A stretch of DNA of 28,810 nt, taken from positions 115,755-144,564 of the forward strand of contig SZWC01004667.1 in assembly GCA_023375785.1 (NCBI GenBank), read 5' to 3'. Within the stretch, counting starts at the first letter, position 1; every line of letters starts with the position of its first letter. The notes under the pieces are model-generated. The model saw nothing but the letters and a program-made list of their open reading frames with translations. It ran no database searches and was not told where the DNA came from. This DNA comes from Penium margaritaceum (lineage: Eukaryota; Streptophyta; Zygnematophyceae; Desmidiales; Peniaceae). Position numbers and translations under genes: made by a program. Shown here in pieces: positions 9,122 through 19,466 of the stretch.

Positions 9122-9767
9122 TGTTGGATATGGGGTGCTAAGAAGTGACCAAAGTGGGTCGCTCGACAAAAATCATCAGGTCAAAACAGTGAACAGAGGA
9201 TTTTTCGCTGGTTCTGTAGCAATTTATGGAACTCAATTTGGAGTCCGTTTGAGGGAGATATGGATTTCAAGTTTTTGTGGCAATGGGTCCGGTTCAAGTG
9301 ACGGCTCCTGCACTACCTGCACCAATGACGGCCTCAATTATTGGCCAAGGAGGTTTGGAGCGGCCTTCAAGGTAGAAAGGCGGCAGGAGGACCTTCAAGG
9401 AGCTTCAAGGAAGGTACCCACCAAGATTTTTGGTTGTGCACATGGCAGGGATGGTAATTCTCTTGTGTGAGAGTGTGACTGCCGCTCATCCTGCTAGGCT
9501 AGGAGTGTCCTAGGAGGTGAACTTTGACAGAGTGGTTCTTCCAGCTCCATGTGCCAAATGAGGCATAACTATGCTTGTTGGAAAGCTGTGCTAATTTAAC
9601 TTCTCATCCATGAGTCAAACTACCCATTTGCACTCTCTACACAACTTCACACGCTTCCGTAGTTTTGTCTCTGCAACCTACAACTTGTCTCTCACATACA
9701 ATTGGTCCTGCCTAGCGGCTCTTGGTGAGCTTGATCACCTCTCTGAGGGCTGCCTTTGATGGCATCA
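9122..9767 (+). repeat. 3' LTR of element A
   Basis: 646 bp, starting TGTTGG and ending GGCATCA. It aligns end to end with 2502-3147 with about ten percent substitutions and almost no length change. The 129-residue open frame at 9081-9470 overlaps this LTR and is accidental. Confidence 0.93.
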
Positions 9768-9772
9768 AAAGC

Positions 9773-10614
9773 ATGCTATTGTAGTTTAGCTTGGCTGTGG
9801 ATAGGGCAGAATACATACAGAGCCCCTTACTTTGAGGTTAGAGGCCTTTAATCTCTCCAGTTGTTTGGGACGTGCATTTTGTGTCTTCTGTATCCATTTT
9901 TTTTTTACAAGTCATGTGGGATTCCTCTACCAAAACCCTTGCAACTAAGAGATGTAGCTGAAGACGGGGTCACAACAGATAAGCCTCCCGGCAACTGTCA
10001 AGGACCTTTTGAAATCAATTTAATCTTTTCATTTTGTTGTGATGTCGACGCACCATATTCAGGATGTAAACTGATTACAAACCCTCCTCCCGTTAGAGCT
10101 TGTGGTATGGGCGGGCTGCACGTTCCCTAAGAGGTATTGGGGGTTTCTGAAGACCATACCAGCTTTCCTTTTCCATGTTGTTTGGAATCAGATGCCATAT
10201 CTGGAATGCAAACCACCTACAAACCCTTCACCCAATTCAGGGTTTGGGTTTTCCTTCTGGGCTGCCACCTGCCAGACGCTGTAGTACTGGGGCAGGTTCG
10301 CTTCAATGGGGAGTTTCTGACCCCCTACGCAAAAGCTGCTGTTGTGTTCGCCACAGACGCATGGGGACTTCTGGGCTTTTTTCACGTACATCACTTCTTT
10401 AAATGACTGACTGATCTCACAACATGTTGGCATATGTGTACACCACTACTGCTGGTGCACCTGCTACAGAGGAGACACCAGGAGGCTGTGTGATGATAGG
10501 CAGGCTGATGCCTGTGCAAGATTGAGGTGCAGTTTTGCAAGCTGCAGGTTTATGTTGCATGTTGCTCTCCACGTTCATTTGCATTTTTAGGCATACTCGT
10601 GTTTGTCTATACCA
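9773..10614. other. Non-coding flank with a degenerate direct repeat
   Basis: This has no recognisable gene. About 10015-10125 and 10160-10270 look like old tandem copies: both contain a 'TTTTCATTTTGTTG / TTTTCCATGTTGTT' block, then 'CACCATATTCAGGATGTAAAC / GCCATATCTGGAATGCAAAC', then 'TACAAACCC'. The open frames at 9861-10130 and 10102-10284 cover these copies and share no known domain. A poly-T run lies near 9897-9907. Confidence 0.5.
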
Positions 10615-10823
10615 GGGGGGGGGGGGGGGGGGGGGGGGGNNNNNNNNNNNNNNNNNNNNNNNNNNNNNNNNNNNNNNNNNNNNNNNNNNNNNNNNNNNNN
10701 NNNNNNNNNNNNNNNNNNNNNNNNNNNNNNNNNNNNNNNNNNNNNNNNNNNNNNNNNNNNNNNNNNNNNNNNNNNNNNNNNNNNNNNNNNNNNNNNNNNN
10801 NNNNNNGGGGGGGGGGGGGGGGG
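10615..10823. other. Assembly gap of 167 N inside a poly-G run
   Basis: A run of 25 G (10615-10639) leads into N from 10640 to 10806, and a run of 17 G (10807-10823) follows. Sequencing or assembly evidently failed in the homopolymer. The frames that cross it are meaningless. Confidence 0.97.
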
Positions 10824-12240
10824 AGGACTTGCTTAAGTTTGGGGGCTAGTCTGGGTGTTTCCCCTAGTTTGATTGCTGCCACAATCTTCCTGCAATACAC
10901 ATGCCGGGAAAAGTGCAATGACTTCTGTTCCGAGCCCTGATGTGGTCAAATCCCTGCAGTTGCAAGCAAGCCCACCGCTTTCTTGGCTGTGGAGAAGGCT
11001 TATTGTCTTCCCTTGTCCTGCCCCCTGACCAACTTCTGTGGGAAATGCAATGAGAGCTTTTCGCCCCTATCCATGGTGACTGCTTACTTGCTTGCTTTCC
11101 TATTTGGGTGTCCTCGCTCTCACACGTCTCCCTCACTCCCACAAGTCCGAATGCAAAACCCCAAAAACCTTAGCTCACATTATCTTTTACCCCTCGACAT
11201 ACTGCTTTTTGATAGCTCCTGCAAGAATGCCGACATGAGTAGTTCGACACTACATGACATGAGCATGACGTCATTGGACCCCAAAAACATATATGTATCT
11301 GTAGACGTCGACACAAATTCATTCAAATGTTCTTCTGCATTGCTCATGAGACATCGCAGAAATTCTACTAGTTTTGTGGTTTGTGCATGAAATTCATTGA
11401 GATTCACAAGACGTCATCCGGGGGGCACAGTCTAGATGAATTTAGGAGTGGAGGGCAAACGAGAATTATAAGGTTTGGATGGGCTTGGAACCTGATTTAA
11501 GAAATAACCAAACCTAGAAAACCAACGTCAGTAGGTCCTGATTAGTTTAAAACCAAATCTTATAGTCCTGACAACATTGTCAACGGCATGCAAGGACACT
11601 CTTGTGCTTGTAAGTTTCTTAAACAATTTTCCCCACAGCCCGCGCAATAGATGCTACATAAGAACTTGCTTACTCTTTGGAGAGACCTTACTTATTGTTA
11701 TTCTCATTCAGCCTAACACCACCATCAATTGTAGGCCGCTGCTGGCCACCAGCCTACGTGGTATCTGATTCTCAGAGTAGCTCTGACCATTGGCCTGTTG
11801 TTATAGGAAAACGGTTCTCTGTTCCAAAAGTAAAAACACTTCAGGCAGGTTGGGAGAACCGGGAATGTGAAAACCACCAGCGGTGTCAGGTTTCAAAGTG
11901 GACAGTGAACTCAAAACTGGATGTTTCTCTTCCAACCCAGTTCCGCGCATGAATGAAATGAAGATCCATGTAGTGGCATCAGGAAAAAGAACAAGTGAAC
12001 CACCAAGTGGGCATGCATGAGCTGGAATGTGCAGATGGGCAGATGTCTCTGTACAAATTAACACATGCACATGAGCAGAATATCTTATGTTAACAAGCTT
12101 GGTAAGTCTTATTTGAGTAGCATTAGCAACCAGATTTTCTGTAATTGCCGTAGTGATGCTCTAGCTGCTTGCAAGTGCACAGTTGGGTGAGGAGAATAGG
12201 AAGGCTTCTATGGATTCCCCTTTTGAGCTCCTTGTTGAGC
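10824..12240. other. Non-coding stretch, one weak minus-strand frame
   Basis: I recognise no transposon domain, LTR or RNA gene. The most protein-like frame is 11180-11407 on the minus strand (75 codons, mixed composition, several Leu/Glu/Ser). It has no motif I know and no supporting context, so I do not call it a gene. Confidence 0.45.
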
Positions 12241-12287
12241 TACTACTGCCACCGCTGCTACTGCTACTGCTGCTGCTGCTGCTGCTC

Positions 12288-12319
<32 letters not shown>

Positions 12320-12343
12320 GCTGCTACTACTGCTGCTGCCGCC
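12241..12343. repeat. CTG/CTA trinucleotide microsatellite
   Basis: About 34 triplets, mostly CTG with interspersed CTA, CTC and CCG. It creates long Leu, Cys/Tyr and Ser homopolymer frames on the two strands; these frames are a product of the repeat and not evidence for a protein. Confidence 0.93.
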
Positions 12344-12750
12344 ACTTGGGACCATGATGGGCGCAAAGAATGATGTGTCCGCTTATGTGGTTAACTTCTG
12401 CTTAGTGGATCGTGGACAGATACTCCACAGAGGCCACTGTCAGCCCCACCAAAGACCACAAAACCGGACATCAGGTGTGCCTGCAATCTCCGGATGCCAC
12501 TCAGCATCTCCATCTGCAGCACAAGCATTTACGTGCTGCAACATTTTCTCCCACTGTTTTGGCCATAGACATGTCAGAACGCTACGCCGTCTGAACATAG
12601 GCGTTTGGAATCACAAGCCAGATGCTACAACTGGTCACACACATGCATCCAGCATCAATCAGTGGACACACAATGTAAAGACATGCAAATCGGGCCCACA
12701 GCTAGTCCACCGATTAACTCCTACGTGCTGTAGTAAAACTGCAAGATGTC
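12344..12750. other. Non-coding stretch, nothing recognised
   Basis: This lies between the microsatellite and the target duplication of element B. It may include the outer end of the older element E LTR, into or beside which B inserted. I cannot show this from sequence alone. Confidence 0.4.
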
Positions 12751-12755
12751 CTAGA

Positions 12756-13451
12756 TGTTGGCTCTAGTGGGTGTGTTGGCACCCTCAAGGATGCCTAGCT
12801 CTCACTGAAGCACGCTACTAGTGTTTGGGGCAGTAAAAGGACACAAATGGTGAAGAGTGTGGAGCACAAGGATCAGGGGCAAGAGTGGGCAGAACACGTC
12901 GCATTCAGTAGAACTTAATCAAAACATGTTTTTGCTACTAAATACAGTGCGATTACATCAGATCCTTATAGCCTGTGATCTCAGCTTTCCAACACATCCA
13001 AGCACATCCACAACAGAGCAGTAGAGCTCCTACTATGGCCGTCAAAAAAACCCTTGGTGGGGCCACCCACCTGGCCTTGCACTCTAGACAACGGGAGGCC
13101 TTTCGACGATGACTTGCCGAAGCGCCTTTCCTCGCCCGAAATTCAAGTAGAATTTCACCCTGGTCAAGGAGGTCCTTATGGTTACCTTATTCATGCCCCT
13201 GGTAAACTTAAAGCCCATTAGGAACGAATTCGGATCACAGGCGGTGGATTATCCCACCACCCATGGTGGGTACCAGATTCCACCCGCCCAACACCCGATT
13301 TTTGTACAAGGCTAACATTTTGAATACTCACTCAAATTGAGCAATTCAAAACTGGATCCTGCATGGAAAAATCCAAGGAATCCACTTCCCAATGTTCAAA
13401 CGAGGGAATACGATCAAAAGCACTCATGGCAAGGGGCACACCTTGTCAATA
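12756..13451 (-). repeat. 3' LTR of element B
   Basis: 696 bp. Read on the minus strand it starts TATTGACAAGG (changed from TGTT) and ends GAGCCAACA. It carries the 'GTGTTGGAAAGCT' box and a TATA-like CTATAAG at 12966-12972, both at the same relative places as in the LTR at 24582-25300. Its tail 'GCTAGGCATCCTTGAGGG' aligns with the tail of that LTR, which fixes both ends. Confidence 0.82.
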
Positions 13452-13465
13452 ATCTCCCCCTTGCA
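13452..13465 (-). other. Polypurine tract of element B
   Basis: Read on the minus strand this is TGCAAGGGGGAGAT, directly before the LTR start. It matches the tract of element E (GTGCAAGGGAGAGTT). Confidence 0.8.
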
Positions 13466-13504
13466 CTGCAGCCTTTATGCCCTGTCCTTGGAGCCTGTAG
13501 CATT

Positions 13505-14074
13505 TCAAACCTCACGGTGCATACCGAGCTCCATGCATCTTATGGTGTGCCTGTCTTTGGGTTGTGCCTTGGTCATGGCATCGGCGAGCATGCGCTTAGT
13601 GCCACAATGCACAATACCTGCATCTCCCTTCGCCACCAAGTCCCGCGCATAGTGATGACGGATCTCGATGTGCTTGGTCCTCCTATGCAGCACTGGGTTC
13701 TGGGTGAGGTTGATGGCACTCATGTTGTCAACGTTGAATACCGTCGGCTTCCTTTGCGGCACGCCAATCTCCTTTAGCTGCCACCACAGCCACACCGCCT
13801 CCTTTGCGGCTTCCGCGAGAGCAATGTACTATGCTTCCTTGCTAGACAGTGCAACATAGTCCTGCTTCCTACTTGCCAATGAAACTGCTGCACCACCAAG
13901 CACAAATACGTAGCCAGATGTTGATTTTCTGTCATCCACATCACCAGCCGAGTCGGCATCGGAGTAGCCGACCAACTCGAGGGAGTCGTCACGTGCTCCC
14001 CCTGCAAACATGAGCCGCGACTGTTTTGTCGCCTTGAGATAGCGGAGGATCCGCTTCACCACTTGCCAATGCAA
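13505..14074 (-). pseudogene. RNase H remnant of element B
   Basis: Only the C-terminal RNase H domain remains. It begins HWQVVKRILRYLK and shows YSDADSAGD (the usual Trp is Ser), RKSTSGYVFVLGGAAVS, VDNMSAINL and HIEIRHHYARDLV, and ends after LADAMTKAQ with a TGA at 13505-13507. A TAG at 13829-13831 replaces the second Glu of the EAEY box, a residue that corresponds to a catalytic position of RNase H. Its 5' end is the deletion junction with the truncated LTR. It is in one frame apart from this stop. Confidence 0.92.
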
Positions 14075-14081
14075 TAGGATG

Positions 14082-14450
14082 ACTTGTCGAAGAGCCTTTC
14101 CTCGTCTTTAAGTCAAGGAGAAGTTCACCCTGGTCAAGGAGGTACTTATGGTTACCTCATTCATGCCCCTGATGTAATTGGAGCCCATTAGGAACGAACT
14201 CGGATCACTGGCGGTGGATTATCCCACCACCCATGGCAGGTACCAGATTCCTCCTACCCAACACCCAATTTTGGGGTTGGGCTAACTTTCTGAATACTCA
14301 CTCAAATTGAGAGATTTAAAGCCTGATTTCAAATGGAAAAATCCAAGAAATCCAAATCTAAAGTCAGATTACATGTTCGACCACTCCTCAGGGGTCGAAC
14401 CAGGGAGTACGACCAACGGCACTCAGGGCAAGGGGCATACCATGCCAACA
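14082..14450 (-). repeat. 5' LTR of element B, truncated
   Basis: Read on the minus strand it starts TGTTGGCATGGTATGCCCC at 14450 and is collinear with 13109-13451 of the other LTR, including the 'GGTGGGATAATCCACCGCC' block. It stops at about 14082, where RNase H sequence begins. The missing half contained the TATA-like box. Confidence 0.85.
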
Positions 14451-14455
14451 CCAGA

Positions 14456-15285
14456 CAGTGTCCAGAACTCTGGGGCGGTCGTTGGTCAGCTCCAAGCTGG
14501 TAGTCCGCCACCACATTGTCAACCTGCCTCAGGTGACGTTCTAGAAAATGGGTTCCGACACAATGGTTCCCGTCAAACGCACTTGGTATTGCAACCAAGA
14601 GGTGATATCACCCTCAGAGCCAAGGTTTCACACTGAGCAGTTCACAGGAATTACTTCCTTGTAATGTATCCTTAGCACCTGGTCACTTTCGCGCGAGGAG
14701 CAAACTCCTGGGGCTTAGACCAACCAATGCTTCTTTAGTGTCTTCCTCTGGTGGACAACTTTGTTAGGAGTCTCAAAGGTAATAACTGTACTCAACGACA
14801 GGCAACTGACAGGTTCTTATAGTCCTAGAGTCAGCCTCTAGCCTAGGCGCGTAGTGGCTCCTTGGATGAGCCACTTTGGGGGCAATCTGGATTGCATCAT
14901 CCCCCTTGCCTACATGGCGCTCCTTGTGACTGCCAAGTGGCACCAGCCACCAGGAAGGACCTTGGAATGGTCTAAGATATCTCTTAGAACCTTCCTGTCC
15001 CCCTTTTGGTCACAAAACACATTAGTCACTTGGCTGGGATTTGACCTAGTGACATCTTGCTCCAGAGACTAATTGAACGTCTAAGCCACAAGGAGTTGTC
15101 CTAGGTAGTGTTTTCTGGCTATACTAATCCAGTTTAGACAAAGGGGATTTGCTCCAAAGGAGCAGTGCATGCCTTGTCTATCTAAACCAGACTTAGGGGA
15201 CTTACTCCAAGGGAGCAGTGCAGGCCTAGTCCGTCCTGTACCTATCCAAATGTCAGCGATGGACAAGGAGAATATCAGGTCAACA
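14456..15285 (-). repeat. 3' LTR of element E (outer end uncertain)
   Basis: It follows the polypurine tract GTGCAAGGGAGAGTT (minus strand, 15286-15300) and starts TGTTGACCTG at 15285. It has a TATA-like CTATAAG at 14816-14822 (complement) in the same setting as other LTRs. Two imperfect 53-bp-period repeats lie at about 15143-15232, each containing a CTCC-AAGGAG hairpin. The outer end is hidden by the insertion of element B, so 14456 is a limit and not a proven boundary. Confidence 0.7.
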
Positions 15286-15300
15286 AACTCTCCCTTGCAC
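15286..15300 (-). other. Polypurine tract of element E
   Basis: Read on the minus strand this is GTGCAAGGGAGAGTT, immediately before the LTR start TGTTGACC. It primes plus-strand synthesis in intact elements. Confidence 0.8.
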
Positions 15301-15348
15301 CTTTGTTTATTAGCTGTGAGATATCTCCTCTCTCCAGTAGTCTTGGCC

Positions 15349-17215
15349 TTAATCGTTTTCCACTGCGTTGACCATACCAATGCCTTGAGTACCTGCAGAG
15401 TGCAATTCGCTATCAAGCGCCTTTTTCATACAATCTGCGAGCATCTTCCTGGTCTCCACGTATTCCAAGTCCACGATCTCCTTTGCAACCAGGTCGCGTG
15501 AGTAGTGGTACCTGATGTTGATGTGCTTGGTCCATCGGGAGATGCCGTCATCCTGTGCCATTTTCATGGCACTCTTGTTGTCGATGTGGACCTCTGTTGC
15601 TTCCGTTTGTGGCACTTTCATCTCGGCAAGCAAACTGCATAGCCACTGTGTCTCTTTGCATGCTTCTAACAGAGCGATGTACTCTGCCTCAACGGTACAA
15701 AGCGAGACACATTCTTGCTTTCTGCTTGCCCAAGAGACTGCACCACCGTTCAAGAGGCACACAAAGCCTGATGTGGACTTTCTGTCATACATTCGTCCTC
15801 CCTAGTCGGCGTCTGTGTAGCACACCAGCCGCAGATCTGGAGGTCCACCAGGGTCAGATCCTTCTTGGCCTCCAAACTGGAGTCCCATGTGTCGTGTCTT
15901 CTGTAGATAGCGCATGATTCACTTGACTGCTTGCCAGTGCTGTGGCCCTGTATTGGCCACAAACCTGCTCACTTGTCCCACAGCATAGCAAATGTCAGGG
16001 CGTGTTCCTACCATGGCATACATGAGGCTGCCAACAGCAGACTGGTAGGGAATCTTCTCCATCTCACGCCGTTGTGCTTCCGTGCTGGGGCTCATGGAGG
16101 AGGAGGTCTTGATGTCTGTTGTCATGGGTGTGCTGATGGGCTTGTAGTCCTCCATGTTGTAGCGCTTAAGGACCTCCATGACGTACTTGGTCTGGTTCAG
16201 CTCGATGGTGCCTTCTGCTCGATCACGGTGGACGACTATCCCGAGGTAGAACTGGAGGGGACCCATGTCCTTCATCTTGAACCTGTTGCTGAGATCTGTC
16301 TTCAACTTGTTCAACAGCTCGACAGACGACGAGCAGATGATCAGGTCATCCATGTACAGTGCAACGAGCATCAAGCCTTGCTCATCCTCCCACACATAGA
16401 CACTAGGTTCATTCTGGCAGTGCGTGAAGGTGAGCCCGGCCATGAAGCCGTCCATCTCCTTTTACCACATCCTTGGGGCATGTTTCCGCCCATATAGTGC
16501 TTTGACCAGTTTGCAAACCTTGCCCTCTGGAGCTTTCACTCCCTCGGGCACTTCCATCAGCACTTCTTTGTCTAGCTTCCCGTAGAGGAAAGCTGTCTTG
16601 ACGTCCATCTGGTGGACCTCCAGATCTTTTGCAGGAGCGATGCCCAACATGGATCTGATGGAGGCAAAGGTGACGACAGACTCAAAGGTCTCTTTGTACT
16701 CTGAGCCTGCACACTGGGAAAACCCCTTTGCCACAACTCTTGCCTTGTACTTGTCGATAGTACCATCCTGCTTGAACTTTTTCCAGAGTACCCACTTTGA
16801 CCCCACCACGTGCGCGTTCGGGGGCCTGCCCACTAGGACCCATGAACCGTTCTCTTCAATGGATACGAGCTCGCTATCCATTGTCTTCTTCCACTTGGCC
16901 GCATCTGGCATGTTCATAGCCTCCGTTACGGTCACAGGCTCTCCCTCAGCCAAGCATGACCAGCTGAGTCCGGTCCATTCCGCACTCTCAGCATCGTACT
17001 TGGGTGGAGGTTTCTTCTGGCGCGTACTATGCCGGAGTGTTGCTGTTGGTGCTTCAAGGCTTAGTCGCTTCTGTTGCTCCTGCACTGCCAGAGATATGTT
17101 GTTTGAGGAAGAGCCACCGTCCTCAGAGTTTTGACTCAAAGGCCTTGAACGACTCAGACTCAGTGTCAGAGTCCGACGCTGTGTCAGCCATTTATGCCCA
17201 ATCGCCCTAAATCCA
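15349..17215 (-). pseudogene. RT and RNase H of Copia element E, 5'-truncated and broken
   Basis: The region reads from 17215 down to a TAA at 15349-15351. RT shows 'GSWVLVGRPPNAHVVGSKWV', 'YKARVVAKGFSQ', 'VHQMDVKTAFL' and the intact active site YMDD (about 16345-16356). RNase H shows YTDAD, RKSTSGFVCLLNGGAVSWA, STVEAEYIAL-like CTVEAEYIAL, IDNKSAM and LADCMKK. Three in-frame stops interrupt one otherwise constant frame: TAA at 16462 (expected Tyr), TGA at 15919 (expected Arg, CGA) and TAG at 15802 (expected Trp). Near 17125 a frame change seems likely, because another frame upstream encodes an acidic Asp/Ser/Glu-rich linker. Gag, protease, integrase and the 5' LTR are absent. Confidence 0.9.
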
Positions 17216-17220
17216 CACAC

Positions 17221-17854
17221 TCAATAAAGTGTGTACAACACTACAACATATGGTGAGGATCCTTCTCGGAAACTAGACTAGAACATTGACAATGCTTCTT
17301 AGAAATTGTTAGTTGGAATCATGTTCACAGTTCGTTTTGTGTACATGACCACAAGACTTTCATTGAACGTTCTCAACAAATACATGACCTGAAAACATTT
17401 TGAAATTAGGCAGTCTACGAAAAATTCTGAAAGTGTATTTAACGTAAGTGAATTCACAAAGCTACCTCGTGGGGGGAAGGGAGGGGGGGGCTTTTGGGTA
17501 ACGCTCGAGCGATGATACAAAGAACAAGATGACCTATCGTGCAAGCAATGATCATGAGTACAGCATTTCTAGTATCGAGGACAAATCAGCATCATTGATA
17601 GAAATACAATGAAAACATGTGTACAAATACACAAGTGTATTTTCTCTAGCGAGCTTGCGATACATTCCCCGATACAGTCTCCCAATACACACTCAAAGTT
17701 TGGGAGGGGGGGGCAGAGGGTGGACCTCAGATCGGGGACTGGTTAGTTCACCTGCACGAGGCCAACAGAGTATTTTGTTTGCCTGTTTGTCCTCTGCACA
17801 CCGTCTGATGCCTAGAGGCGACGATGCCTGTCAGCTTTGATGGACTATGTTAAG
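17221..17854. other. Non-coding stretch with poly-G and foldback-like half units
   Basis: It begins abruptly where element E ends. A left arm like that of the foldback family lies at about 17627-17712 (AATACACAAGTGTATTTT to a G run), and another G run lies at 17470-17493. No coding gene is visible. Confidence 0.5.
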
Positions 17855-18014
17855 AATACACAAGTGTATCTTTTCGGTTGTCTACCAGGTACACTTTCCG
17901 ATACACTTACCAGATACACTTTTTACTTTGGGGGGGGAGGNAGAAGCCGAAGTGTATTAGGCCAGTGTATTGGGTGGTGTATCTGAATTGTGGCCGTATT
18001 AATACACTAGTGTA
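17855..18014. repeat. Poly-G foldback hairpin, copy 3, apex lost to a single N
   Basis: The left arm from 17855 (AATACACAAGTGTATC) pairs imperfectly with the right arm 17942-18014 (ending AATACACTAGTGTA). Matched inner blocks include 'GATACACTTACCAGATACACT' against 'AGTGTATTGGGTGGTGTATC'. The G run at 17930-17940 is followed by N at 17941, and the pairing C run expected next is missing. So the N probably hides the other side of the apex. Confidence 0.75.
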
Positions 18015-18032
18015 TCTATACACTAGTGTATT
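18001..18032. repeat. Perfect 14-bp palindrome with 4-base spacer
   Basis: 18001-18014 (AATACACTAGTGTA) is the exact reverse complement of 18019-18032 (TACACTAGTGTATT). It is the same head-to-head junction type as at 6601-6633 and 7075-7107. Another left arm follows and ends in a G run at about 18096-18108. Confidence 0.93.
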
Positions 18033-18722
18033 ATTCCTAACAGACTTACGATACACATCCCAATACACTCCCCTAATAAACTCAAGGTGTCTAGGGAGGG
18101 GGGGGGGGAGAGGAGGGATTGGAACTCTAATCAGGGTGCTGTTGTGTCAATCGCAACTCGCTCATTGCGCATAATGCTCGTAAGTTAACTTCCTTGTTTC
18201 AGATTCTGACAGCCGTCGATTCACTCTGATCCGCGTCTTGGATCGCTAAAAGAGTTCTTTACAAAAAAGGCAAATGTCTACTCCTTGTCATATTTGCCAG
18301 AAACACTTACCGTATTAAATTCAAACTTTGGGTGGGGGGGGTCATCGCGTGTTGAATATTTGCCCCTCTGCATGCCCAAGTGCGGCGCCAGGAGGCGCTG
18401 ACGAGCCGCCAGAGAGAGGAAAATCCTCGTCGACAAATCTGGCGACTTGAGGATTACTCGGATCCTAAAATAGAGAATTGCCCCTAAAAGTTGACAAGTT
18501 CCTGGATCCGGTGGAAGTTGTTTCACCGGGATCAGACTAGTAACAAGGGAGATATGGGCTTCCAAAGTTGGGGTGTGCGAGGCGGTTCTAGGAGCCGCCA
18601 GCGGTTCGACTTCCGGTGAATAATTGACCGGAACGAGTAACAAAATGTCATCTTGGGATTTTGCCCCGGAAGATCTGCCGAGGCGTCCGGTGGATGATCC
18701 GCCGGATTTCAGGAGTGCAGTT
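18033..18722. other. Non-coding stretch with G runs and a small hairpin
   Basis: G runs lie at 18096-18108 and 18332-18340. A hairpin is at 18422-18455 (AATCCTC...GAGGATT with inner GTCG/CGAC). The 121-codon minus frame at 18278-18643 has no recognisable domain and I do not call it. Confidence 0.45.
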
Positions 18723-19341
18723 TGTTACTGAGGGACTTAGCCAAAATCCTGGCTCGGAGTCCTGAACTCAGTATTACATTTTGTTTCTCGGGGACTTGGT
18801 CAAAATTCCGACTGCAGGTCCGCGAACAGGTTTCAACCCACATCCATCCCCATCACCAAACTCGATGATTAACTCATTAAAACAGACCCCAAAGACGCAA
18901 GGGGTGCCACCACTACGCGTAGAGACATCTGCGCCTCCGGAATGGTGTTTTGATGGGTCCTTGATGTGTGAAGGCGCCTCGGCGGGCGACATGGTGCGCG
19001 CCGCCGAGTGAGCGGCTGGTTTGGGGTGCTGCGCTTTCACTGACGTAGCGGGAGCTGCGGTTATCCAAATTACGCACGGTTTGGTGTGTTGGAGAGCTCA
19101 TGACTAGCCCTAGAAATGATCAGATCATGTCTATGTTCAAAAACTAATACAAAATCGCGCTATCCCCTTCGCAAACGTGACTGTCTCACAAATGCCTTCA
19201 ACTCCGAGAAACATAGCGTGAGGCGACCAGAAAGCTCACGCTTAGACTCAGAACCACCCGCACAAAACATAGCCATGAACACACAGAAGACCCGTCAGGC
19301 CACGTTGGACCTTCCTCCGCCCGGGGGGCCGTTTTCTGACA
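18723..19341 (+). repeat. 5' LTR of element C, strongly diverged (start uncertain)
   Basis: It ends TTCTGACA at 19341, right before a leader shared with element D. Its second half has the 'GTGTTGGAGAGCT' box near 19088 and general collinearity with 25060-25300, but identity is low. The same sequence is found again, also diverged, at 1140-1390. The start at 18723 (TGTTACTGAGG) is a guess. Two imperfect copies of a 60-bp unit lie at about 18720-18840. Confidence 0.55.
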
Positions 19342-19466
19342 AAGGGTTATGGGTCCACAGCGCTGACAAGTCTACACATCGCTCACCGCTTTCGCGACGG
19401 ACGGGATTGTCGTCAGGGACAACATCGCCGTCAAGCTCTGAGGTCCCGGAGTTGAAGACTGCGCAA
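19342..19466 (+). other. Leader of element C, possible non-iMet primer site
   Basis: Right after the LTR both C (19342 onward) and D (25301 onward) carry AGGGTTATGGGYCCACAGC, the most conserved part of the leader. The TGG-beginning TGGGTCCACAGC could be a tRNA primer site, but it is not the iMet type used by element A and I cannot name the tRNA. Confidence 0.5.

Larger units (their letters stand above)
2502..9767 (+). mobile_element. Copia-type LTR retrotransposon, element A, complete but degenerate
   Basis: Two 646-bp LTRs (2502-3147 and 9122-9767) enclose a primer site, Gag, protease, integrase, RT and RNase H in Copia order, then a polypurine tract. The flanks are AAAGA (2497-2501) and AAAGC (9768-9772), an imperfect 5-bp target duplication. 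About one base in ten differs between the LTR stretches I compared, so this is an old insertion. The internal frame has six nonsense codons (3358, 4119, 4879, 7858, 7936, 8818) and about five frameshifts. It is split by a 1,758-bp insertion at 5783-7540. The element cannot be autonomous. Confidence 0.93.
12756..14450 (-). mobile_element. Copia-type element B, internal-deletion derivative
   Basis: Two LTRs in minus orientation flank only the end of RNase H. The LTR nearest the 3' side (12756-13451) is full length. The other (14082-14450) keeps only its first half and joins directly to RNase H coding sequence near 14075-14082. Primer site, Gag, protease, integrase and RT are gone. Flanks CTAGA (12751-12755) and CCAGA (14451-14455) look like a 5-bp target duplication with one change. 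An alternative left end at 12774 (TGTTGGCACC) is possible but has no matching duplication. Confidence 0.85.

Noticed and set aside
9081-9470. 129-codon frame as a gene downstream of RNase H
   Set aside because: It lies over the 3' LTR of element A and does not match any Copia product.
9861-10284. Two short open frames (89 and 60 codons) as a possible small gene
   Set aside because: They lie over a degenerate direct repeat and have no recognisable motif, start context or conserved neighbour.
11180-11407. 75-codon minus-strand frame of fairly protein-like composition
   Set aside because: No known motif, no splice or promoter context that I could support; kept only as a remark.
12183-12767. 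194-codon frame with a long poly-Leu stretch, and matching poly-Ser and Cys/Tyr frames
   Set aside because: All three come from the CTG/CTA microsatellite; the flanking residues show no domain.
18278-18643. 121-codon minus-strand frame
   Set aside because: No domain recognised; the region is compositionally like its non-coding surroundings and contains hairpins.
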